From the NCBI GenBank assembly GCA_002698425.1, contig NZXU01000111.1:46100-110099 (forward strand): a stretch of DNA of 64,000 nucleotides, in the 5' to 3' direction. The notes under the pieces are model-generated. The model was not told the origin of the DNA. It worked only from the letters and a program-made list of their open reading frames with translations, and ran no database searches. Numbering within the stretch: position 1 is the stretch's first letter; each line of letters starts with the position of its first letter. Source of the DNA: Ahrensia sp. GTDB lineage: Bacteria > Pseudomonadota > Alphaproteobacteria > Rhizobiales > Rhizobiaceae. Below, piece after piece: positions 7,931 through 21,868 of the stretch. The position numbers and the translations under genes are program-made.

Positions 7931-8891
7931 GCGCTTCCAGAACCACCTGTCCGGTGCCGGGCACGAAGGCGTTGAAAGCCGCGAAGAACTGTTCGCGGAA
8001 GATATCCTTTTCCTGAAGGATCTCGTGGCGCGCGCCATCGATGGTCAGGACCGAAGCCGACCGCAGATTGTCCGTGAGAAGGCGCGTCGCGTCATTCGAG
8101 ACGACGCGGTCGTCGCCGGCGATGAAGACGAGGGTCGGGATGACGGTCTTTGCCAGATGGACGGGGTCGCTCACCGTTTCGATGGCGTCGGTGACCGCTG
8201 CCATCCAGGCGGCAGAAGGCCCACCCAGGGCAAGCTCCGGAAAGCGGATCGGGATGGAAATATTGCGCGCGTAGCGATGGGCATCCGACGTCAGGCGGTT
8301 GGTCTCGAAGGGACGCCGCATGCGGTCGGCCGGACCGCCGGCGACATAGACGTTGCCGAGACCGAGAAAACTCATGGACCGCGAAACGGCGCGGGTCATC
8401 CACTGGTATGAGGGCGAGGCCGGAAGTCCCAGGAAAGGCGCGAGCAGAACCATGCGCTGGACGCGATTGACCATGGCGGGCGCCGCATAGAGGGCGGCGA
8501 GCGCTCCGGTGGAATGGGCGACGATGAAATAGGGCGGGCGGCAATCCGGCAGGACCACGTCGCTGAAGACGGTCTCCAGATCGGTCGCATATTGCTGGAA
8601 GCCTTCCACATAGCCGGCATCGCCGCGCCGGAAGAACCGGGTGGAGCGTCCCTGGCCACGCCAGTCGAAGGCCGCGACATCGAAGCCTTCGCGAACGAAA
8701 TCGCCGATCGATTCGAAATATTTCTCGATTGTCTCGTTGCGGCCCTGCAGCAGAAATACGGTCCCCTTGGCGCGATGCCCGGCCGCCTTGAACACGGCGT
8801 AACGGATCGCAAACCCGTCCGGCGTGCGGACGAAGCCGTCGGAGTGGATTTCTGGATTGGGATTGTGCTCGAAGAGCCGGAGTTCTGTCAT
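7920..8891 (-). CDS. Alpha/beta hydrolase (lysophospholipase-like)
   Basis: A 323-residue serine hydrolase of the PldB-like lysophospholipase group. The nucleophile elbow is VAHSTGA with Ser127; the acid is probably in FIAGDDRVVS and the histidine in DGARHEIL near the end. The oxyanion region reads LLQGRNETIEKY, the variant of HG-x seen in this group. No signal peptide is seen. Substrates may be lysophospholipids or monoacylglycerols; this is family inference only. The start at 8891 gives MTELRLFEHN; upstream sequence in frame looks non-coding. It converges on hisN. Confidence 0.85.
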   Translation of the reverse strand: MTELRLFEHNPNPEIHSDGFVRTPDGFAIRYAVFKAAGHRAKGTVFLLQGRNETIEKYFESIGDFVREGFDVAAFDWRGQGRSTRFFRRGDAGYVEGFQQYATDLETVFSDVVLPDCRPPYFIVAHSTGALAALYAAPAMVNRVQRMVLLAPFLGLPASPSYQWMTRAVSRSMSFLGLGNVYVAGGPADRMRRPFETNRLTSDAHRYARNISIPIRFPELALGGPSAAWMAAVTDAIETVSDPVHLAKTVIPTLVFIAGDDRVVSNDATRLLTDNLRSASVLTIDGARHEILQEKDIFREQFFAAFNAFVPGTGQVVLEALSD

Positions 8892-8985
8892 GGATGGCGG
8901 GCGGCGCTTGCGGGCCCGGATTGCTCCTGTTCCAGCCCGCCTTGTCGGTTGGCGACGATTGTTAGGAGGCGGCCGGCAAAAGGTC

Positions 8986-9020
8986 AAAGAAAAACCGGGA
9001 GTGCCTTTCAGCACTCCCGG
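8986..9020 (-). terminator. Intrinsic terminator of the small secreted-protein gene
   Basis: A perfect 10-bp stem CCGGGAGTGC/GCACTCCCGG with loop CTTTCA (8995-9020). On the minus strand it is followed by TTTTTCTTT. It lies 51 bases past the stop of the gene ending at 9071 and ends that transcript before the next minus-strand gene. Confidence 0.85.
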
Positions 9021-9070
9021 CTTCGTGACCGGACCGGAAGGGACGATGCAGCCCGGCCAACCGTCATTCC

Positions 9071-9508
9071 TCAGCGAATGCCGAAGGAATAGGTGAAATT
9101 GCCGTTGCCGCCATGGAGGCTGAAACCGGGGCGGTGGCCATGATGCCCGCGGTGCAGGACCTGGCGCGACAGGATCCGGCCGGACTTGCCGTCCACGACC
9201 AGCCTGACGGGGCCGCGATAGCCGCGGGCACGCATCACGTAATCGCCGCGCACGAGGCGCACATTGCGAATGTTGCGATAGCCGCGCTGATAGAGCGAAC
9301 GGACCACCACGCGCTGCGGCAGGATACGGCGATGCCCACGCCAATCCTTGTGAGAGTGGCCATTCTTGTTGCCCTTGTAGTGGACCAGATCGGTTGCCTG
9401 GCCGGTTACGGCTTGCGGGGCGGCAAAGGCCGGTGCGGCCGACGCAGCCGAGAAAGCGCCTGCGGACAGGAGCGCGGCGAGGGCGGCGGTTATCATTGTC
9501 TTCTTCAT
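9071..9508 (-). CDS. Small secreted basic, His-rich protein of unknown function
   Basis: A 145-residue protein with a clear Sec signal peptide: MKKTM, a hydrophobic stretch, then SAASAAPAFA. The mature part is basic and rich in Gly, His and Arg, with clusters GNKNGHSHKDWRGHRR and HRGHHGHRPGF. The middle GPVRLVVDGKSGRILSRQVL resembles the strand pair seen in PepSY-like or RcnB-like periplasmic proteins, but the match is weak. Similar short proteins are common in Rhizobiales and are unassigned. Its own terminator lies downstream and it is divergent from the hsp20 gene. The His clusters could bind metal, which would fit the nearby bufferin genes, but that is speculation. Confidence 0.75.
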   Translation of the reverse strand: MKKTMITAALAALLSAGAFSAASAAPAFAAPQAVTGQATDLVHYKGNKNGHSHKDWRGHRRILPQRVVVRSLYQRGYRNIRNVRLVRGDYVMRARGYRGPVRLVVDGKSGRILSRQVLHRGHHGHRPGFSLHGGNGNFTYSFGIR

Positions 9509-9650
9509 ATCGAGTCTCCTGGTTCCCGGCGTCGCTCTGTCAGGGCGGCGCCTCCGTACGATGGAGACACATTGCCACCGGCCACCTGAACCGAGCCGGA
9601 AGGCGGCGTTCATCTGGCGTTCAGGAAAGAAGGGGGGCGATTTGGCGGCT

Positions 9651-9681
9651 CTTGAACGGGGGAAACGCAATTCCCAAATAT
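9651..9681 (+). promoter_or_regulatory. RpoH (heat-shock) type promoter of hsp20
   Basis: CTTGAAC at 9651-9657 and CCCAAATAT at 9673-9681, with 16 bases between CTTGAA and CCCAAAT, match the general layout of sigma-32 promoters. Transcription would start near 9688, giving a 5' leader of about 100 bases that ends in the thermometer hairpin. Confidence 0.55.
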
Positions 9682-9689
9682 CTGCAGCG

Positions 9690-9791
9690 GACGCCGGAAA
9701 CGGGTTCGCTGGTGTCAGGGACCGTGCCACTTTCCGGGCGGTCGAGAACGCCAAACGCAAACATAGTCGCTCATTGAATGGAGGACACATC
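9690..9791 (+). promoter_or_regulatory. ROSE-type RNA thermometer of hsp20
   Basis: The base of the leader is GTCGCTC (9766-9772), loop ATTGAAT, GGAGGAC (9780-9786). Six base pairs form if the middle G of GTCGCTC is bulged. The hairpin buries the Shine-Dalgarno GGAGG. The U-Y-G-C-U element opposite the SD with an odd G is the hallmark of ROSE elements, which melt at heat-shock temperature in rhizobial hsp20 genes. A further small stem GGCG/CGCC lies at 9737-9752. Leader length, position and the heat-shock promoter upstream all agree. Confidence 0.75.
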
Positions 9792-10262
9792 ATGCGTCAC
9801 GTCGACTATTCTCCGCTGTTCCGTTCCACCGTCGGTTTCGACCGTCTTTTCTCGATGCTGGACACGCTTGCCCAGCCGGAAAACAACGGCCAGACCTATC
9901 CGCCCTATAATATCGAGCGGACCGGTGAGAACGCCTATCGCATCACCATGGCCGTCGCCGGTTTCTCCGAAGACGATCTCACCATCGAAGCCCGTTCCAA
10001 CGTTCTGACGGTCGCCGGCGCGAAGCCGGAGGAAAACACCGAACAGAAGCGGGAATTCCTGCATCGCGGCATTGCTTCGCGCGCTTTCGAGCGTCGCTTC
10101 CAGCTCGCCGACTATGTGGAAGTGAAGGCCGCCGAACTGAAGAACGGCCTGCTGCATATCGATCTCGAACGTGAAATTCCCGAGGCGATGAAGCCCCGCA
10201 AGATCGAGATCAGCAATGGCAAGGATGGCGCCAAGCAGATCGAGGCCAAATCGGTCAACTAA
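9792..10262 (+). CDS. Hsp20/IbpA-family small heat-shock protein
   Basis: A 156-residue ATP-independent holdase chaperone that binds unfolding proteins and forms large oligomers. The alpha-crystallin domain runs from about 38 to 140: PPYNIERTGENAYRITMAV opens it, VLTVAGAKPEE and FLHRGIASRAFERRFQL follow, and NGLLHIDLEREIPE is the C-terminal beta-strand block. The start ATG lies 7 bases after GGAGG. Regulation looks dual, by an RpoH-like promoter and a ROSE thermometer. A strong terminator follows. The N-terminal MRHVDYSPLFRSTVGFDRLF is typical of class A rhizobial sHsps. Confidence 0.95.
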   Translation: MRHVDYSPLFRSTVGFDRLFSMLDTLAQPENNGQTYPPYNIERTGENAYRITMAVAGFSEDDLTIEARSNVLTVAGAKPEENTEQKREFLHRGIASRAFERRFQLADYVEVKAAELKNGLLHIDLEREIPEAMKPRKIEISNGKDGAKQIEAKSVN

Positions 10263-10343
10263 GCACCGGTCGTCATCCGACCCTCTAATTCGTCAACACG
10301 TCCGCGCGCCGGGTCCCCCTCCCTACCGGCGCGCCCGACGCGG

Positions 10344-10370
10344 AAAGGCGGGGGAGACCCCGCCTTTTTT
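10344..10370 (+). terminator. Intrinsic terminator of hsp20
   Basis: Stem AAAGGCGGGG/CCCCGCCTTT with loop GAGA, followed by a T-run to 10370. It ends the hsp20 transcript; the convergent bufferin operon ends about 23 bases further on and may use the opposite face. Confidence 0.88.
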
Positions 10371-10392
10371 CTTTGCCGTATCCAGGGAGTTG

Positions 10393-11001
10393 TCAGCCGA
10401 AGCGGCGGCGCAGGAGATAATCCAGCGACAGCTTGCCGGGTCCGTTGACCACGATCATCAGCAGCACGAATATCCACAGCATACGCTGGTCGAAGATGAT
10501 GGCGTCGGGGAACCGGTCGAACATCGCCCCGAGATATTTGCCCGTAATCTCGAAATACACGACGTCGACATAGCTCTGGACGACCACGAAGACGATCATG
10601 CCGATCGCGGCGATCCGGCTGAACAGGCCGATCACAACGAGTATCGGCAGCACCAGTTCGCCCAGTGTCCCGGCGATGACGATCAGGCCCCACGGGAAGA
10701 AGGGCACGGCTTCGACCGCGTTGCCGTAACTGTCGAAGACCGGAGGGATGATCGAGGCATAGGCCCCGATCGAGGGGTTGAGAAAGCCCAGCAAGCCGTC
10801 GCCAAGCTTGTTCCAGGCGGAATTCAGGTAATAGAGGAGCAGCAGGCTGGCGAAAGCAAAGCGGGCCGCGAAGCCGTTGAACCATCCGGCCAGCGCCCCC
10901 TCAAGCGTTGAAAAGACCTTGCGATGCAAGCGAACGAGAGACCCGACCGGGCCGGACATCCCGTTTCCAGAAAAGTGTCTCATTTCCGCCGTATCGGCCA
11001 T
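10393..11001 (-). CDS. DoxX-family membrane protein of the bufferin operon
   Basis: A 202-residue integral membrane protein with about four hydrophobic helices, including FAFASLLLLYYL, LIVIAGTLGELVLPILVVIGL, AAIGMIVFVVVQ and LWIFVLLMIVV. The G-E-L-x-L-P motif in the second is a DoxX signature. DoxX proteins are often the last gene of bufferin (gig) operons; their role there is unknown, with quinone or thiol redox chemistry proposed for relatives. The start at 11001 has GGGGAGAT in front. It lies 18 bases after bufC on the same strand, so it is the fourth gene of the operon. Confidence 0.88.
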   Translation of the reverse strand: MADTAEMRHFSGNGMSGPVGSLVRLHRKVFSTLEGALAGWFNGFAARFAFASLLLLYYLNSAWNKLGDGLLGFLNPSIGAYASIIPPVFDSYGNAVEAVPFFPWGLIVIAGTLGELVLPILVVIGLFSRIAAIGMIVFVVVQSYVDVVYFEITGKYLGAMFDRFPDAIIFDQRMLWIFVLLMIVVNGPGKLSLDYLLRRRFG

Positions 11002-11019
11002 GGCGATCTCCCCCTCTTC

Positions 11020-11802
11020 TTATTGAGCCGACTGAGCGGCGACAAAGGCGCCGGTGGACAGAATGCCGCCGATCGCGTCGTTGATGTCGAATGTTCCGGC
11101 GGCTTCCATCCCCGCATCTGCCGCTTCGCCAAGCGTTGCGCCGCGGAGAAGCGTTTCGAAGAAGGCCTCATGGCCATCAGGCAATGCGATGACGGTCACC
11201 TCCGTGCCGGGCCGGGTGACGAGGACGTTTTGCGGCCGTGAGGCGTCGATCTTGCCGACGGGGTCGTCGGCGCGGTTGGCGTCGAAAATGTCGAAGACGG
11301 CGTAGGACGAGCGCACGAGCGCCGTTGCGGGATGTGCTGTGAACGTCGCCTCGCCAAGGCGGCCCGGATCGATCGCCGCGAGCGCCTGCGGGGCGAGCGG
11401 TTCAAGGTCGGCGGCGTGATAGGCCGTCAACCAGGCGCGTTCCAGGCGCGCGACATCGGCCAGATAGGGCATGCGCGCGGTGTGTTCGAAGGTTTCGACA
11501 AAAGCCGGGAAGTCGTGGCCGTAGAGGAACAGCAGCGGCGAAACCGGCGGATGGGCGCGAACGAATTCGCGCGCCATGTCCCGAAAAAGGGTTTTGCCGG
11601 TGATGCGTTGGACTGCCGGAAAAATGTCGGCCAGCGCATCGATCAGGCTAACGGTGACATTGTTGCGATAGACGTTGAAGCGCTTGACCGCCTGCTTGCC
11701 GCGCGGGCCGGTGACCGTCGGCGGTTCGGCGCGCGACGGATCGAGGATCGCGGCGCGGAAACCGACAGCGTCGAGATCTTGCGTGTCAGGCTCCGACGGC
11801 AT
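11020..11802 (-). CDS. bufC: BufC/HvfC-family (DUF2063) bufferin maturation partner
   Basis: A 260-residue protein. The N-terminal half (about 12-110) matches the DUF2063/HvfC-BufC domain, with [17 protein letters not shown] and [20 protein letters not shown]. This domain was first called DNA-binding by structure, but in RiPP systems it acts as the precursor-recognition partner of the MNIO enzyme. The C-terminal half is less conserved. It overlaps the end of bufB by 17 bases, so the two are translationally linked. Expected role: present the BufA peptide to BufB for cysteine modification in the cytoplasm. The annotation rests on family and operon position. Confidence 0.88.
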   Translation of the reverse strand: MPSEPDTQDLDAVGFRAAILDPSRAEPPTVTGPRGKQAVKRFNVYRNNVTVSLIDALADIFPAVQRITGKTLFRDMAREFVRAHPPVSPLLFLYGHDFPAFVETFEHTARMPYLADVARLERAWLTAYHAADLEPLAPQALAAIDPGRLGEATFTAHPATALVRSSYAVFDIFDANRADDPVGKIDASRPQNVLVTRPGTEVTVIALPDGHEAFFETLLRGATLGEAADAGMEAAGTFDINDAIGGILSTGAFVAAQSAQ

Positions 11803-12748
11803 GGCCCGTTCTCCCGTGGCTCTTGCCCATCATGAAAGAATGCGCGGCTTCGTCGAGAATACGGTCCGCGGCGGCGGCTTCGGCGCGCAAGACCGGCCAG
11901 TCGGGAAGATCGGAGTCCCATTCGATCAGTGTCGGGATCGGTCCGGCCTGCTTGACGACGATGGCATAGAGATCCCAGACCGCATCGGCGACCGGGGCAT
12001 CGTGGCTGTCGATCAGCAGCGGCTCGCCCTCGTCGTCCTCCTGCACGGCGTGGCCGGCGAGGTGGATCTCGCCGACATGCTCCATCGGATAGTCCATCAG
12101 ATAGGACATCGGCGAGAAGCCGTGATTGGTGGCCGAGACGAAGACATTGTTGACGTCGAGCAGAAGGCCGCAGCCGGTGCGGGACACGATTTCGCGGATG
12201 AAGTCGGTTTCGCTCATCGTCGAATTCTCGAAAACCACGTAGGTCGACGGGTTTTCGAGCAGCATCTGCCGGCCGATGACGTCCTGCATATGGTCGATAT
12301 GCTCGCAGACATGATCGAGCGTCGCTTCCGTGTAGGGCAGCGGCAGGAGGTCGTTCATGAAGACCTCGTCATGGGTGGACCATGCCAGATGCTCGGAAAT
12401 CAGCGCGGGTTCGTAGCGGTCGACAAGCGCCTTGAAGCGCATGAGGTGGTCCGCGCTCAGCGGTTGCGGTCCGCCGATCGACATGCAGACGCCGTGCAGG
12501 GAGAGGGGGAAGTCCTGGCGAACGCGCTCCAGCGCACGATGGGGAAATCCGCCGTCGCCCATGTAATTCTCGGCGTGTACCTCGAGAAAACCCACCGGGT
12601 CGGCGTCGGCGATGATCGCGTCGAGATGGGTGTGCTTGAAGCCGACCCCGGCCGAAGCCGGGATGCGGGCGGTGCGGGCTGCAAAACGGGACGGCGCCAG
12701 GGATGCCGGAGCCGTTTGCCGGCTTTGCGAAGGAACGGTCCTGCTCAT
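11786..12748 (-). CDS. bufB: MNIO (DUF692) bufferin maturase
   Basis: A 320-residue multinuclear non-heme iron oxygenase of the DUF692 family (MbnB, TglH, ChrH relatives). Metal-ligand blocks of the TIM barrel are visible: [68 protein letters not shown] and LIEWDSDLP. In characterised bufferin systems BufB with BufC converts core cysteines of BufA to thiooxazole-type rings that bind copper. The start at 12748 has GGAG eight bases upstream and leaves a roughly 30-residue basic leader before the barrel. It lies 37 bases after bufA. Confidence 0.92.
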   Translation of the reverse strand: MSRTVPSQSRQTAPASLAPSRFAARTARIPASAGVGFKHTHLDAIIADADPVGFLEVHAENYMGDGGFPHRALERVRQDFPLSLHGVCMSIGGPQPLSADHLMRFKALVDRYEPALISEHLAWSTHDEVFMNDLLPLPYTEATLDHVCEHIDHMQDVIGRQMLLENPSTYVVFENSTMSETDFIREIVSRTGCGLLLDVNNVFVSATNHGFSPMSYLMDYPMEHVGEIHLAGHAVQEDDEGEPLLIDSHDAPVADAVWDLYAIVVKQAGPIPTLIEWDSDLPDWPVLRAEAAAADRILDEAAHSFMMGKSHGRTGHAVGA

Positions 12749-12785
12749 GGCGTTGTCTCCGTTTTGCAGCGTTTGTAGAATGCGA

Positions 12786-13094
12786 TCAGGCCGGTACGTC
12801 GCGTTCAAGCGGCTCGAGCGAACCCATGCGGCCGTCCGGGAGTTCCATCGACGTGCAGGTGCCTTCTTCAACATATTTCCAGGAATTGCCCTGGTAATCG
12901 ACCGTCGAGGTGCCCTGGCAGGTCGTGCCGGGGCCGGCGGCGCAATCGTTCTGGCCGGCCATGGCGACGCCGTAGCATTTGACGTTGGCCGCGGCCGCAT
13001 CGGTCGCGGTGACGAGCTGGGCACCGGAGATGGCGGCGGCGACAGCACCGGCGAGAACGGTGCCGCTGAAGACAGTCTTGGTTGCTTTGGACAT
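12786..13094 (-). CDS. bufA: Bufferin precursor peptide (DUF2282)
   Basis: A 102-residue DUF2282 protein with an N-terminal hydrophobic signal sequence (about 1-35, AAAAN end) and a small mature domain with four cysteines at 40, 51, 59 and 80 in the contexts KCYG, NDCAAG, TTCQG and GTCTS. This is the BufA1 pattern: the peptide is modified in the cytoplasm by BufBC, then exported, where it is thought to sequester copper and other thiophilic metals. GAGGAG lies seven bases before the start. It is the first gene of the operon, and a stem-loop (GCCGGG/CCCGGC, 13118-13140) lies in its leader. No sigma/anti-sigma pair is adjacent in this window. Confidence 0.88.
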   Translation of the reverse strand: MSKATKTVFSGTVLAGAVAAAISGAQLVTATDAAAANVKCYGVAMAGQNDCAAGPGTTCQGTSTVDYQGNSWKYVEEGTCTSMELPDGRMGSLEPLERDVPA

Positions 13095-13117
13095 AGGTAA
13101 CTCCTCTGAAGATCCGT

Positions 13118-13140
13118 GCCGGGTTATTCAGCAGCCCGGC
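13118..13140 (-). other. Stem-loop in the bufA leader
   Basis: GCCGGG/CCCGGC with an 11-base loop lies 24 bases before the bufA start and upstream of its ribosome-binding site. It may stabilise the mRNA of the precursor gene, or be incidental. Confidence 0.35.
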
Positions 13141-13240
13141 GAGGCGAGGAGTCGCAAACCCACCAGTAAATAGGAAATCAACGCGGCGTTATCCGCTGTC
13201 ACTTCCGTGTGAGAACAAGTTGATGAAGATTATTGCCGGA

Positions 13241-14290
13241 TCAGGACAGTAGAGCGGCGAAACGGTCGATGTCCGATGGTTCGGTGGCGAAGCTGGTGAC
13301 GAGGCGAACAATGATCTCGCCTTCCTCCAGCGTTGCGCCGTCTCCGGCGGTCTTGGGCCAGGGATGGAACCGGGCGCCCTCTGCCGAAAGCCTGTCGAAT
13401 TCCGCCTCCGGCATGACGGCGAAGACCTCGTTTGCCTCGACCTGCCAGGCGAGGCGTGTTTTCGACCCTGCCTCGACGACGGCGGCGAGCCGGCTCGCCA
13501 TGGCGTTGGCGTGACGCGCGAGGTCCAGCCAGAGGCCGTTGTCGAAATAGGCGAGGAACTGCGCCGCGATGAAGCGCGACTTGGAAAAGAGATGGCCGGA
13601 GCGTTTGCGCAATTGCGGCATGTCGCGGGCCATCTCCGGATCGAAGAAAACGAGCGCCTCGGCGCACCAGCATCCGTTCTTGGTGCCGCCGAAGGAAAGG
13701 ATGTCGACGCCGCGCTTCCAGGTCATTTCGGCCGGCGAGCAGCCGAGCGTGACGAGCGCGTTGGCGAAACGCGCGCCGTCCATGTGCAGCGGCAGACCGA
13801 ATTCCCTGCAGATGCCGGAGATGACGTCGATCTCGCCGGGCGAATAGATCGTGCCGATTTCGGTTGCCTGGGTGATCGACACGCCAAGCGCGAGGCCCCG
13901 ATTGACCGTGCCGGGCGAGAAGGGCTCCACACTTGAACGCAAGGCCGCCGGGTCGATCTTGCCGTTGTTTCCGGGAACGGGACGAATGCGAACGCCGCTG
14001 GCGAGAAATTCCGGCGCGCCGCCCTCATCCTCGCGGATATGCGATTCGGGATGCGCGAAAGCGACGCCGCCGACACGGTTGACCGCGGCGAGCGCCAGCG
14101 AATTGCAGGCGGTGCCGGTCGGCAGGAACCAGACCGAGACCTCATGGTCGAAGATCTCGGCGAAACGCGCCTCGACCTGACGATCCAGTTCGCCGGCGCC
14201 ATAGGCCACGTCGAAGCCGCCGGCGTGAGCCTTCAAGGCGTCGGCGATTTGCGGGTGGGCGCCCGCCCAGTTGTCTGAGGCAAAAAACAT
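13241..14290 (-). CDS. Low-specificity L-threonine aldolase family protein
   Basis: A 349-residue PLP enzyme of the beta-eliminating lyase fold that splits threonine or allo-threonine to glycine and acetaldehyde. The cofactor lysine is Lys204 in SFGGTKNG; LHMDGARFANAL carries the aspartate (171) and arginine that hold PLP, and LPTGTACNSLAL forms the phosphate-binding loop. Length and start (MFFASDNWAG, with AAGGAAA upstream) are normal. It is transcribed alone; trmO is divergent from it. Activity toward other beta-hydroxy amino acids is possible. Confidence 0.9.
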   Translation of the reverse strand: MFFASDNWAGAHPQIADALKAHAGGFDVAYGAGELDRQVEARFAEIFDHEVSVWFLPTGTACNSLALAAVNRVGGVAFAHPESHIREDEGGAPEFLASGVRIRPVPGNNGKIDPAALRSSVEPFSPGTVNRGLALGVSITQATEIGTIYSPGEIDVISGICREFGLPLHMDGARFANALVTLGCSPAEMTWKRGVDILSFGGTKNGCWCAEALVFFDPEMARDMPQLRKRSGHLFSKSRFIAAQFLAYFDNGLWLDLARHANAMASRLAAVVEAGSKTRLAWQVEANEVFAVMPEAEFDRLSAEGARFHPWPKTAGDGATLEEGEIIVRLVTSFATEPSDIDRFAALLS

Positions 14291-14395
14291 TCGGCTTTCC
14301 TTCGCGTGGCGCGATGAGTGTATGTCCGGTACCAATGGCCCGACCACGGCCGACAGTTCAAGGATCAAATAGGGCTGCGCAGGAAGGGGATTTGG

Positions 14396-14875
14396 ATGAG
14401 CACATCGTTTGAAGAAATCGCGATGGTACCGGTGGGGCGCGTCGTGGGCGGACGGGCGGAGGCGACCAAGGACCATTGGGGCGCCAATCGCTCGACGATC
14501 GTGCTGCGTGACGACCTCGTGGGGCCGGATGCGCTGAAAGGACTCGATGCGCATTCCCATATCGAAGTGGTGTTTTATTTCCACCTGCACGCGGACGAGC
14601 CGACCGAGGCGGGGGCAAGGCATCCGCGCGGCCGCACCGACTGGCCGGTCGTGGGCATCTATGCCCAGCACGGACGCATGCGGATCAACCGGATCGGCGT
14701 GAGCGTCTGCCGGCTGCTCGGGGTCGACGGATTGAGCATCGAGGTCGAGGGACTGGACGCCGTGGACGGCACGCCGGTGCTCGACATCAAGCCGGTCTGG
14801 TCCGGTTACCGGCCACGCGGTGCGTTTCGGGAACCGGATTGGGCGCGAGAGATCATGGCCAATTACTGGGATTGA
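14396..14875 (+). CDS. trmO: TsaA/TrmO-family tRNA m6t6A methyltransferase
   Basis: A 159-residue protein of the TrmO (TsaA, VirR) family, which uses SAM to methylate N6-threonylcarbamoyladenosine at position 37 of certain tRNAs. The family block is VVFYFHLHADEP followed by the GARHPRGRTDWPVVGIYAQHGRxR region and the NRIGVSVCRL strand; DGTPVLDIKPVW closes the barrel. It lacks the C-terminal extension of E. coli TrmO, as many alphaproteobacterial members do. The tRNA role is inferred from the family. Confidence 0.82.
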   Translation: MSTSFEEIAMVPVGRVVGGRAEATKDHWGANRSTIVLRDDLVGPDALKGLDAHSHIEVVFYFHLHADEPTEAGARHPRGRTDWPVVGIYAQHGRMRINRIGVSVCRLLGVDGLSIEVEGLDAVDGTPVLDIKPVWSGYRPRGAFREPDWAREIMANYWD

Positions 14876-14964
14876 CGTTCGAGGCATACGAAAGGATGTG
14901 ACCGGATTGCCGGCCGCGGCGACATTTTCGACCAAACGGCGCCGGATTTTTTTGCATTTGCATC

Positions 14965-14993
14965 TTGAGAAAAGTTTCGCTATCTGGCATAAG
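14965..14993 (+). promoter_or_regulatory. Candidate gltB promoter
   Basis: TTGAGA (14965-14970) and CATAAG (14988-14993) are spaced by exactly 17 bases. A start near 15000 would leave a leader of about 240 bases whose first element is the hairpin at 14994-15018. No competing promoter is evident closer to gltB. Confidence 0.45.
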
Positions 14994-15020
14994 AATAGGG
15001 CAGCATTGCTGTCCTATTTT
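14994..15020 (+). terminator. Hairpin with short T-run upstream of gltB
   Basis: AATAGGGCAGC pairs with GCTGTCCTATT across a three-base loop (11 bp, one G-T), followed by TTTT. It may terminate trmO or act as an early attenuator in the gltB leader. The two uses cannot be separated from sequence. Confidence 0.5.
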
Positions 15021-15240
15021 GCATTTCGGGTCGCACGGCATGGAAAAATCCGTACGATCCGCAGACGCGTCTGCAGGCGCAGGGCCCCGTTCCGATCCTC
15101 GCGAGCAGTATCCGGTACCCACTGGCGCGATGCCGGTGCGGGATCGAAACGCAGGATGGGCGGACGGGTGTCAGCACGGACCCGAAATGCTAGATAGGAA
15201 TTGGTGAGCGCGCGTGAGCGCCGAGACGGAGGTTTGAGCG

Positions 15241-19962
<4,722 letters not shown>

Positions 19963-19966
19963 TGCG

Positions 19967-20290
19967 ATGATCATTGCGACGACGAACACGATCGAGGGAC
20001 ACCGGGTCGTGGATTACAGGGGCGTGGTCACGGGAGAGGCGATCCTCGGCGCCAACATCTTCCGCGACTTCTTCGCCGGCATTCGCGACATTGTCGGCGG
20101 ACGCTCGGGCGCCTACGAGAAATCGTTGCGCGAGGCGCGGGGAATCGCGCTCGCGGAAATGGAAGAGGAGGCGCGGCGCCTCGGCGGCAATGCCGTCATC
20201 GGCGTCGACCTCGATTATGAGAACATATCGGCCGGCAGCGGCTCGATGCTGATGGTAACGGCATCGGGCACCGCGGTCGTCATCGAGTAG
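19967..20290 (+). CDS. YbjQ/UPF0145-family protein between gltB and gltD
   Basis: A 107-residue protein of the YbjQ family, small homo-oligomers sometimes called heavy-metal-binding. Family marks are the N-terminal [20 protein letters not shown], the central [24 protein letters not shown], then [17 protein letters not shown] and a C-terminal GTAV strand. Function is unknown. It is tightly set between gltB (4 bases) and gltD (14 bases), so all three are co-transcribed. I recall the same arrangement in Sinorhizobium, which suggests a role linked to glutamate synthase rather than chance. Confidence 0.88.
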   Translation: MIIATTNTIEGHRVVDYRGVVTGEAILGANIFRDFFAGIRDIVGGRSGAYEKSLREARGIALAEMEEEARRLGGNAVIGVDLDYENISAGSGSMLMVTASGTAVVIE

Positions 20291-20304
20291 TTTCAGGATC
20301 AGTC

Positions 20305-21759
<1,455 letters not shown>

Positions 21760-21788
21760 GGTCCCCGCCCGCAGGCTGTTTCGAATTC

Positions 21789-21810
21789 CGCCTTGATCAC
21801 GGTCAAGGCG
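21789..21810 (+). other. Dyad downstream of gltD overlapping the FNR-like box
   Basis: CGCCTTGA/TCAAGGCG with a six-base loop can form a stem in RNA reading out of gltD, and the same bases include the TTGA-N6-TCAA site. It could serve as gltD terminator or purely as a protein site. Confidence 0.4.
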
Positions 21811-21834
21811 GGACCTCCCTTTCGGGAACATATT
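21793..21834 (+). promoter_or_regulatory. FNR/FixK-type box and -10 element
   Basis: TTGATCACGGTCAA (21793-21806) is a perfect TTGA-N6-TCAA site of the FNR/FixK family. If centred at -41.5, transcription would start at 21841 and the -10 would fall at 21829-21834, which reads CATATT. That is the exact class II geometry, ahead of a 28-base leader to the small membrane protein gene. Confidence 0.6.
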
Positions 21835-21868
21835 CCCTTATCGGAATATGAACTTGGGGGATCTCGTC

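Larger units (their letters stand above)
14876..15240 (+). other. gltB upstream region
   Basis: A 365-base gap before gltB with no supported gene. It holds the candidate promoter and hairpin listed separately. The remainder up to the gltB ribosome-binding site shows no motif I can name. Confidence 0.4.

Noticed and set aside
13160..13210. Possible ECF-type promoter (GGAAG ... CGTT) upstream of bufA on the minus strand
   Set aside because: The spacing is 18 and the last base of the -35 does not fit the GGAAC consensus; no sigma or anti-sigma gene is adjacent. Too weak to list.
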